A stretch of 41,642 nt of DNA. Source: CAYYYP01 sp964475985. Its GTDB lineage: Bacteria > Bdellovibrionota > UBA1018 > CAYHWW01. Shown piece by piece: positions 36,007 to 41,642 of the stretch; position 1 is the first letter of the stretch; every line of letters starts with the position of its first letter. Position numbers and translations under genes: made by a program. A model generated the notes under the pieces. The model had not been told where the DNA came from and ran no database searches. It saw nothing but the letters and a program-made list of their open reading frames with translations. The stretch lies in NCBI GenBank assembly GCA_964475985.1, contig CAYYYP010000031.1, positions 1 to 41,642 on the forward strand. The letters are read 5' to 3'.

Positions 36007-37475
36007 TACTTAACCTGCATTTTCCAGAACGGGATATCGCCATCGTAGTTCGTGATGTGGTCGATACTGATGCGGTCTTTGCGATAAAGATGAACATAGG
36101 AGCGCACGACCAGGGGAATGATTCGGCCCTCTCTGAGTAGCGCTGAGCCGATCTTTTGAATTATGCCCTGCCGCTTATTTCGATCATTTGAATGAAGGGC
36201 TGACAAGATCATCTTTTTCTCAACGTCTTTAGCCTTGATAAAAGAATAGGGGCTCACCATGTTGAGGTGAAATTCAATTTCAGGAAAGTCGGTATTCATT
36301 CCCTGCCCGTAAAGAAGGACGTCATACGAATCGGTGGCATCGCCACCCCAGGCGCTCATATCAACCTCGATGCCTGCATCCTTAAATAAATCAGTCATGG
36401 ATTTCGCGAGCGGCATCTTCGGATTGACCGCACCAAGCTTTAGTTTTTTCGGTAATGCCGCTTTGGGAATGGATGCAGAATGGGTCGTTGCCTCCAAACT
36501 TCCAAATGTTCCCGGGGGAAGAAGTTCAAAGGAGCGTTGCTCAAGTTCTGGATCGATATTGTAGAAACGAGCGAAGTTTTTATCTACGAGCTGAACTAAA
36601 GCATGTCGTTGCGCCTCATCAATGCGGTCAGGGTTCACTACAAGAAATGTAGAATATGAAGGTTTAGTAATTTTAATCGCAAGTTCCGGATTATTTCGCA
36701 GCTTTTGAAGCGCTTCGGTGCCCGTAGAGTTATAGGCCTCAAGAAAATCCATATGATTCTGAGTCGCTGCGTTCACCATTTCGTCCGTCGTGGTTCCAAG
36801 GAAGATATTTATTTCATTTGGAGCTTGAGGGTCAGCCCTTAAAAAATGAGGGTTTTTCACAAGCGTGATTTTTTTGGCATCAACCTGCCCGGAAACTTTG
36901 TAAGGTCCGCTAGTCACGCTGAGGTCCCGCAGGTTTCCCTCATCATCACAGGCCTCCTTCGGCACAATACCCATTTCAGGGGTGCTAAGCAGAAATAAAA
37001 AGGAAGCTACGGGTTCTTTGAGTTGGATTTCAAAACGAGTCTCATCGATCTCATCAATTTTTTTGATCATCGATTTGAGGTTAAAATGACCGCCTGGTTG
37101 CTTACCCATAAGCCGCTTTAATGAAAAAAGAATATCGCCTGATTTTACTCTTCGTCCGTTGCTAAACTGAGCATTGGATTGAACTTCAAAATGAAAGGTC
37201 AATCCATGGTCGCTAGTTTCGACTAAACGCGCCAGCGCCGGCTCTCCGTGTTCAAAAATGACCGTATCCCACAAGTTCTTGTGAACATGGTACAGAGGGA
37301 TGGTCGAAATATTTTCCGGTGCGAGCGGCAAAACCAGCTTTCCGCTCAAAACGGCCGTCACAGCTAAAGGACCATGTTGGGATTGGTTCACAAGTTTTCC
37401 CTCTCGAAAAAGCAGAAGTAGTGTGCCCAGGATGGCGATGAGACAAACCAAAGTTGTAATTCTATGCCGATGCAT
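36006..37475 (-). CDS. Solitary OppA/DppA-type peptide-binding protein
   Basis: 489 residues of the SBP_bac_5 family: early YHVHKNLWDTVIF, then TFHFEVQSNAQFSNGRRVKSGDILFSLKR-type core (two pieces around residue 100-125), LFLLSTPEMGIVPKEA, TSGPYKV. The N-terminus has one hydrophobic segment (~7-23) with no lipobox Cys, so it is probably anchored or secreted rather than a lipoprotein. No permease or ABC ATPase is nearby, which is unusual, and it is fused by overlap to the kinase gene; a sensing role is inferred. GGAG precedes the ATG. Confidence 0.85.
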   Translation of the reverse strand: MHRHRITTLVCLIAILGTLLLLFREGKLVNQSQHGPLAVTAVLSGKLVLPLAPENISTIPLYHVHKNLWDTVIFEHGEPALARLVETSDHGLTFHFEVQSNAQFSNGRRVKSGDILFSLKRLMGKQPGGHFNLKSMIKKIDEIDETRFEIQLKEPVASFLFLLSTPEMGIVPKEACDDEGNLRDLSVTSGPYKVSGQVDAKKITLVKNPHFLRADPQAPNEINIFLGTTTDEMVNAATQNHMDFLEAYNSTGTEALQKLRNNPELAIKITKPSYSTFLVVNPDRIDEAQRHALVQLVDKNFARFYNIDPELEQRSFELLPPGTFGSLEATTHSASIPKAALPKKLKLGAVNPKMPLAKSMTDLFKDAGIEVDMSAWGGDATDSYDVLLYGQGMNTDFPEIEFHLNMVSPYSFIKAKDVEKKMILSALHSNDRNKRQGIIQKIGSALLREGRIIPLVVRSYVHLYRKDRISIDHITNYDGDIPFWKMQVK

Positions 37476-37523
37476 GAAGCAATTCTCCTGGACACGTCAA
37501 TATGAAAGTTCAATACCGATAAC

Positions 37524-37715
37524 TCAGCCGCCGCCGCAATGTGGGCTGCCACCGTCATCGCCATCGTCGCCGTCTGCAGCGGGTGTTTCTCCATTTGTTA
37601 GGTGGTATTGCTTCTCTGATTCCTTTTTCCCAGCATTTGTAGACCAATTGGCGATCGGTTGGGCTGCAAATAGCACCGCAAGCGTACCAACAATTCCTCG
37701 TATTAAATTCATCAT
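37524..37715 (-). CDS. Short peptide with Asp/Gly-rich, Cys-containing tail (candidate RiPP precursor)
   Basis: 63 residues. Residues ~3-22 are hydrophobic (signal peptide or anchor, possible cut after Ala-Ala at ~17-18). A polar middle follows, then residues ~48-63: Asp/Gly repeats (DGDDGDDGG) and a terminal SPHCGGG with the only Cys. Its ATG overlaps the YcaO-like stop (ATGA), so it is translated with it. No known family recognised. Size, position and the single modifiable Cys suit a peptide precursor, but Sec-type N-termini are not usual for YcaO substrates, and it could instead be a small metal-binding or lipoprotein-like peptide. Confidence 0.6.
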   Translation of the reverse strand: MMNLIRGIVGTLAVLFAAQPIANWSTNAGKKESEKQYHLTNGETPAADGDDGDDGGSPHCGGG

Positions 37716-38386
37716 GACTCTCTGCCTTTCTTTTCGATGTAGTATGCGATCTTTCGGCCGGATCGTTCGGCAAAAGCTACGACCAGCCCAGACATGTCCG
37801 GGCTATAAGTCGATCGTGGCTCAAACTGGAATAACAACGCTTTGAGTTCATCTGTGGTGAAGAGCTTATGCGCCTTTGTATAAATTTTAAGAAGTGCACC
37901 TCGAGGGCGAAAAAACTGCATGTTTTGGTATTCTTCCCAAGTCTTAAGAACCGTTGCAAAGAGAGTCGCGGCTGCAGAATAAGCACCAATCGGCTCAGCG
38001 CCCAAAAAGCCGCGCATAAAGCAGAAATAACCGTGGCTAGTGCGAGCAACGCCAAGAGTGAACCATGATAAGGTGAGCTTAAAAATGCACCTCATTTTCT
38101 TTTCGGAATGCATTTGTTTTAAGCACAGGGTTTCAATGGTTTCCTGTAAAGCCTTCTCCTGAGCTCTTTTAAGATCTAGATGAGCTGCGATTCCTAAAGG
38201 GATCACACCGACTGCTCTGAGCTCATGGCGTTCAAAGGTGCGCTCAATCATTTCAGATTCGCAACGGGCAATGGCCAGTGGCAGACTTAAAGCTGCACCA
38301 CCCGCAGTATAGGGAGAGCCTGGAATCGGCGTTTCACACCGAATAAAGCGAATTGCACGAAAATTCCGAAATACTCTCAGTTCCAT
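37712..38386 (-). CDS. Small divergent YcaO-like protein
   Basis: 224 residues from the ATG at 38386; GTG at 38416 is the other option and neither has a clear ribosome site. Three blocks match YcaO: Ala-Gly-Gly then RCESEMIER (~29-49), PLGIAAHLDLKRAQEKALQE (~63-82) and GAYSAAATLFATVLKTWEEY (~134-153). Their Glu residues correspond to the family's Mg/ATP-binding acidic pairs. YcaO enzymes activate peptide backbone amides with ATP, forming azolines, thioamides or amidines. Half the usual size (~380-450) and without a terminal PxPxP, it could be partial or a homologue with another role. First gene of the operon. Confidence 0.5.
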   Translation of the reverse strand: MELRVFRNFRAIRFIRCETPIPGSPYTAGGAALSLPLAIARCESEMIERTFERHELRAVGVIPLGIAAHLDLKRAQEKALQETIETLCLKQMHSEKKMRCIFKLTLSWFTLGVARTSHGYFCFMRGFLGAEPIGAYSAAATLFATVLKTWEEYQNMQFFRPRGALLKIYTKAHKLFTTDELKALLFQFEPRSTYSPDMSGLVVAFAERSGRKIAYYIEKKGRES

Positions 38387-38415
38387 ATGGCGCGGGAATT
38401 TGCCATGATCGAGCA

Positions 38416-38460
38416 CTTAAGTCAATTAAGTTAGTTTATAAACATAATTTATATATGTTT
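38416..38460. promoter_or_regulatory. Two inverted repeats in AT-rich promoter region
   Basis: CTTAA-GTCAA-TTAAG (38416-38430) and AAACATA-ATTTATA-TATGTTT (38440-38460) lie just upstream of the YcaO-like gene, in a region with TATAAA/TAAATT-like -10 candidates on the minus strand. I saw no GG-N10-GC sigma-54 site, although the operon encodes a sigma-54 activator. Confidence 0.45.
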
Positions 38461-38598
38461 AGCCAGCCAATGACTCTGCCGAATCCCTGTTTTGCTGAAA
38501 ATCTCGAAATCAAGGCGGCTTCATTAACCGGCCTTTTCCAACTAGCCACAAAAGGCTATCTTCCAGTGAAAATGAAAACACTGTAAATAAAGGTCTGG

Positions 38599-38700
38599 AT
38601 TGAAAGGCGTAAACTAGAGTTTGTAGGCGCCGTTCTACACCTCTTTATCCTTGTGGCTTGCCAGCCGGCTTCCGCACAAGAACCAAGGGGATTTATGTAA
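38599..38700 (+). other. Short frame with a lipoprotein-like signal
   Basis: In the 286-bp gap between the YcaO-like and XRE-cupin genes, one plus-strand frame reads ERRKLEFVGAVLHLFILVAC followed by QPASAQEPRGFM and a stop. This is a convincing lipoprotein-type signal but with no mature protein and no ATG at its start (ATT at 38599). It may be the remnant of a deleted gene or a very small lipopeptide. Low certainty. Confidence 0.25.
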
Positions 38701-38702
38701 GA

Positions 38703-39272
38703 TTAACGATACCTAATAACCACAAAGCCCTGACTAAGTTTTTTATTCTCTTGTATGTACGCATAATGCTTTGTTGGTTGAAACTGTACGAAATCGCCAG
38801 CGTTTAGCGTAATTGTATTACCAGCGGTCTCGACCACCAAACTGCCACTTTGCACAAATATACTTACTAATGTTCCTATTGGTCTCACGGCATCATGCCG
38901 ACCGCTGCTGACGAACTTAAACCAAAAATATTCAATTTGACGGTCATTTCCACGAACTCCAATTGGAAAACTTTCGAATGATCCGTCTTTAGAATGCCTG
39001 CTCTCTACTTCTGAAATACTGGTCTTTAAAAACACATTGCTGCTGTCTAAATGCGCTATAACTTCGCTTAAGGTCATCCCAGCGGCTTTCGCAAGTTTTC
39101 TAAGCGTTGTTAGCGTTGGAGTAGTAATCCCTGCTTCAATTTTTGAAATCATAGCTCGACTTAGGCCAGAATCTTTTGCAAAGCCCTGAATCGAAACGCC
39201 CTTTGCCTTCCTAAGCCTTTGCACGAGCATTGCGATGTTCTTGCGATCTAACTCCTCCAGAAAATGTGCCAT
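38703..39272 (-). CDS. XRE-family regulator with cupin sensor domain
   Basis: 189 residues. The N-terminal helix-turn-helix (~10-65: KGVSIQGFAKDSGLSRAMIS, then KIEAGITTPTLTTLRKLAKA) is of the XRE/HTH_3 type. The C-terminal ~75 residues are a cupin with the final strand pattern GNTITLNAGDFVQFQPTKHYAY. Such regulators typically repress the divergent neighbour and sense a small metabolite. It faces the PhzF gene across a perfect inverted repeat. Confidence 0.92.
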   Translation of the reverse strand: MAHFLEELDRKNIAMLVQRLRKAKGVSIQGFAKDSGLSRAMISKIEAGITTPTLTTLRKLAKAAGMTLSEVIAHLDSSNVFLKTSISEVESRHSKDGSFESFPIGVRGNDRQIEYFWFKFVSSGRHDAVRPIGTLVSIFVQSGSLVVETAGNTITLNAGDFVQFQPTKHYAYIQENKKLSQGFVVIRYR

Positions 39273-39292
39273 GTAACTATAGTACCATATTG

Positions 39293-39312
39293 ATCATATA
39301 GTTTCATATGAT
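39293..39312. promoter_or_regulatory. Inverted repeat operator between XRE-cupin and PhzF genes
   Basis: ATCATAT (39293-39299), AGTTTC, ATATGAT (39306-39312): a perfect 7-bp inverted repeat midway in the 51-bp gap between two divergent starts. It is a natural binding site for the adjacent XRE-type protein and would control both genes. Confidence 0.6.
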
Positions 39313-39323
39313 ATTTAACATGG

Positions 39324-40220
39324 ATGAATTTTAATAAAACGACGAAAACAATCTCGGCTGAAGTGGTTTACAGTTTTTCTTTTCAAGGAATGGGAGGAAA
39401 TCCTGCTGGAGTTGTGTTGGATGCAGCCGGGCTTAGAAATGACGAGAAGCAGGCTATCGCCACTCAAATGAACTTAAGTGAAACCGCCTTCTTAGAAAAG
39501 ACCGACAAGGGCGCATACGCACTAAGTTTTTATACTCCCGTACGCCCTATAGAAAATTGTGGACATGCTACTATCGCCACTTTTGCCTTTTTGCGAATAA
39601 AAGGCATTGAAAATAGGAGTTCCGTAAAAGTCGTAATTTCTGGCAAGGAGGTCATTATTCATTATGACGGAAGCGGCGTTTATATGGAACAAGCCGCGCC
39701 GGCATATACAAATATTAGTGACGACATCATTCGCGAGTCCGTTGGCGCGTTAAATATTGCTAATGACGCATTAAGCGAGTTTTTCCGCCCCCAAATTGTC
39801 GACACCGGAAACCGCTTCTTGCTCCTAGGCCTTAAAAGCAAAGAACAGTTGGCGATGGTCAAGCCAAACTTGGACTCAATACTTAATATTTCCGAATCTG
39901 AAAACATCGTCGGATTTTATGTCTTCTCAGTGATCGACGATTATTTTTTGGCATCGGCTAGGATGTTTGCTCCACGGTATGGCATAAGCGAAGAGTCCGC
40001 AACGGGCATGGCGGCAGGGCCACTTGCGGCGGTGCTAATCGAGAAACTGAATTTCACGCACAATGAATTCAAAATAGGCCAGGGCGAATTTATGACTCCG
40101 CCCAGCCCATCAGAAATTAAAATTAGATCTGATCTTTACGAGTCAAAAATTAAAAAGATACTTGTCGGCGGAGAAGCAAGAATCGCAGAATCAAGGCTGA
40201 TAACTTATGAAACTGTTTAG
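39324..40220 (+). CDS. PhzF-family isomerase-like enzyme
   Basis: 298 residues, normal length for the PhzF family. It shows GGNPAGVVLD, the catalytic-Glu motif MNLSETAFLE (Glu ~ residue 54), NCGHATIATFAFL and a second-domain ATGMAAGPLAAVL, all family signatures. Relatives include PhzF (phenazine synthesis) and YddE. The substrate here is unknown and no phenazine genes are nearby. There is no obvious ribosome site before the ATG, so translation may start from a nearly leaderless transcript. Confidence 0.9.
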   Translation: MNFNKTTKTISAEVVYSFSFQGMGGNPAGVVLDAAGLRNDEKQAIATQMNLSETAFLEKTDKGAYALSFYTPVRPIENCGHATIATFAFLRIKGIENRSSVKVVISGKEVIIHYDGSGVYMEQAAPAYTNISDDIIRESVGALNIANDALSEFFRPQIVDTGNRFLLLGLKSKEQLAMVKPNLDSILNISESENIVGFYVFSVIDDYFLASARMFAPRYGISEESATGMAAGPLAAVLIEKLNFTHNEFKIGQGEFMTPPSPSEIKIRSDLYESKIKKILVGGEARIAESRLITYETV

Positions 40221-40851
40221 AATATTCATAAGTTATATTTCAGGCATCCTAATCTTAGGCTCATGGTCAATGAGTTTAGCCGCTGGATCACCCGATGTTG
40301 AAACTCATCCTGCAATTATGGAATTAAAGCGTTGCGTTCTGTTATTGACCGACAGGGTTGCCCTACTTGAAGAAAAGGTTGAGCTTCTCAATTCACCGGC
40401 CGGCGTATTTACGAATGAGGCCGAAGGAAATTCAAAAATTAGACTTTGGAATGTTCTTTCATTGGGCCGGAATAACGTTACTGAGGATGGCTCTGCATTT
40501 CTGTCTATCCGTATCCCGGCCGCTCTTGCTAGGCGATTTGAAAAAGCGCTTGAACAAACCGAGGCAACACAAGCAAGATTTATGAGCGCTGTAATTCGGG
40601 CGGTTTGGAGCGAAAGCGCCATACCTCTATTTGGAGATGAAGTCCTTCAAAGTATTCGTCAAAATATCATGGATGCTGCGTTAACTAAGCGTAAGTCCCG
40701 TAGGGGACCGACCACAACGTTTACGATCAGGGTTGCCCCTTCCATAAAGGAGCTTTTGTCTGCACTAGAAGTAAGTTCTGGCACATCTGGAATGCAAACT
40801 GCTCTTATGCTCGAAACACTTGAGTACATATTGGGAATTTTCAATTTGTGA
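40207..40851 (+). CDS. Signal-peptide protein with two RHH-like segments
   Basis: 214 residues, overlapping the PhzF gene by 14 bp. Residues 1-26 form a good signal peptide ending in LAAG. A short coiled coil (~38-62) follows. Two segments (~98-134, AFLSIRIPAALARRFEKAL then FMSAVIRAVW; ~171-209, TFTIRVAPSIKELLSAL then ALMLETLEYIL) have the strand-helix-helix rhythm of ribbon-helix-helix proteins, which normally bind DNA in the cytoplasm. The combination is odd. Either the start is wrong (no downstream ATG fits well) or the fold is used for another purpose. Confidence 0.55.
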   Translation: MKLFRIFISYISGILILGSWSMSLAAGSPDVETHPAIMELKRCVLLLTDRVALLEEKVELLNSPAGVFTNEAEGNSKIRLWNVLSLGRNNVTEDGSAFLSIRIPAALARRFEKALEQTEATQARFMSAVIRAVWSESAIPLFGDEVLQSIRQNIMDAALTKRKSRRGPTTTFTIRVAPSIKELLSALEVSSGTSGMQTALMLETLEYILGIFNL

Positions 40852-41332
40852 TTTAAGGCAATAGTAAGCGCTGCGAATTCAGATGGCTCCAAGGTCCCCT
40901 CGGTCCCGTACAGCCTGTGCATTCCATGCAGCGCCTAACATCGGGCCAGTATCGCACAAAACCGATCCTTCAAAGGTTGTGCCTGGAATGACGAAGGTTT
41001 CAGCGGAAATTTGGCTCTGCCTACAAAGACATATATTGATGAGCAGCGACAGGGGGATCTTGTCCGGATAATAAATAAAATTAATTTTGTAGTTTCAAAG
41101 GCGACATATCAAACGAAAGCAAGAGGTTTGGTGGCGAACTCATCTGGGGGTCGGAGAATGTTCCTGGCTTGCCCTGAGCGCGCGCTTACGCTTGACGACA
41201 TGTGGGCGGCGAACCGAATTGGAGTAAATAAATCAATACACGCGCTATATGATTTTTAACCGCACAAACTGTGAATTATCGATCGGCAAAAATTACCGGA
41301 CTAAGCATTTGGGCTTTTGGACCGAAAACTCA
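40852..41332 (+). other. Unassigned stretch with a possible 82-residue frame
   Basis: 480 bp with no supported gene. A plus-strand frame open from 40939 to 41259 (TTG possible at 41011) encodes a mixed-composition sequence including LALPTKTYIDEQRQGDLVRI and a C-terminal MWAANRIGVNKSIHALYDF. It has no ribosome site and no recognised family, and could be a gene fragment. Confidence 0.25.
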
Positions 41333-41642
41333 ATGGAGATGCCCTTAAGTAAATTAAAAATGTTTATATCTATATGCACGACTCTTGCTTGCCTAAGCGC
41401 TGAATTAATGGCCGGCGGAGCTAGTACCCAGAAATGTGCCGAATCTTTGCAACATGTGCTTACGGACATCGAATCCCTTCCAGCGCGGGCTCAAGAAAGA
41501 CATGCGTTAAATAACAGTCAGGTACTCAACCGCCTTATTACTTTTTTAAAGCGTCAAAATCTAGATGGGATTTTGACAATTTTGCGCACAAATAATCAGG
41601 GTAATTCACCTGATTACCGGCACCTCCTTAATCATATTATTC
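41333..41642 (+). CDS. Exported protein, cut by the window end
   Basis: Open from ATG at 41333 (alternatives at 41339 and 41360) to the last base, at least 100 codons. A basic N-terminus (PLSKLKMF) and hydrophobic core with Cys-Leu-Ser-Ala form a signal peptide ending near Ala-Gly-Gly; the rest is helical (CAESLQHVLTDIESLPARAQ). Not recognised. Confidence 0.5.
   Translation, partial: MEMPLSKLKMFISICTTLACLSAELMAGGASTQKCAESLQHVLTDIESLPARAQERHALNNSQVLNRLITFLKRQNLDGILTILRTNNQGNSPDYRHLLNHII

Noticed and set aside
38461..38540. GC/CC spacings resembling a minus-strand sigma-54 promoter of the YcaO-like operon
   Set aside because: Nearest candidates have 11 rather than 10 bases between the GC and CC pairs.
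38353..38586. 77-codon plus-strand frame over the YcaO-like gene start
   Set aside because: No ribosome site, overlaps the start of the coding gene on the other strand, and composition is unlike a protein.
41283..41315. CCGGACT near the right end as a tRNA-Lys attachment duplicate
   Set aside because: Only seven bases match the tRNA 3' end, and neighbouring bases do not; expected by chance in a window this size.

Overview
The window looks like chromosome from a predatory or gliding member of the Bdellovibrionota/Oligoflexia (or a close deltaproteobacterial relative). This is inferred from gene content only: a Glt/Agl-type gliding-motility cluster with its own TolQ/ExbD motor, flagellin, several large exported metalloproteases, and many non-ATG starts. 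A run of 10 N at 9115-9124 shows it is a scaffold. No database search was possible.

Left chromosomal part (1-18.7 kb). Eight co-directional genes (37-8485) encode an outer-membrane barrel-like protein, helical/TPR periplasmic proteins, a GltG-like single-span protein with an AgmX/PglI-type C-terminus, TolQ/AglR, ExbD/AglS and a Cys-rich lipoprotein. They end at a bidirectional terminator shared with a convergent exported FKBP. Next come a large zinc metalloprotease interrupted by the assembly gap, an EamA transporter, an M6-like lipoprotein metalloprotease, an OmpR-type regulator and its kinase, and a flagellin gene with a 10-bp inverted repeat in its upstream region.

Integrative conjugative element (about 18.8-33.0 kb). 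A tRNA-Lys(UUU) gene abuts a large serine recombinase whose reading frame continues antisense through the tRNA. To its right, all on the minus strand, is a compact conjugation module: zinc-finger and RHH-like small proteins, a glycine-zipper lipoprotein, a replication-relaxation-like protein, an FtsK-like coupling ATPase, VirB10/TraB, VirB9/TraK, VirB8/TraE, VirB6, VirB5, VirB4/TraC, VirB3/TraL and a VirB2-like pilin, preceded by six small overlapping genes. A block of three exactly contiguous 20-bp palindromes (32920-32979) lies upstream of the first small gene. No right attachment site was found.

Candidate new system (33.1-38.4 kb). A tightly coupled minus-strand operon encodes, in order, a small divergent YcaO-like protein, a 63-residue peptide with a hydrophobic N-terminus and an Asp/Gly-rich tail ending in His-Cys-Gly-Gly-Gly, a solitary membrane-anchored OppA/DppA-type peptide-binding protein, a membrane histidine kinase, and a sigma-54 activator that carries an apparent frameshift. 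I read this as a possible modified-peptide (RiPP) production and sensing circuit. The YcaO assignment rests on three recognisable but divergent motifs and is the main point to test.

Right end (38.7-41.6 kb). A XRE-cupin regulator is divergent from a PhzF-family enzyme across a perfect inverted repeat. A signal-peptide protein with two RHH-like segments overlaps the PhzF gene, then there is about 480 bp of unclear sequence and the start of an exported protein cut by the window edge.
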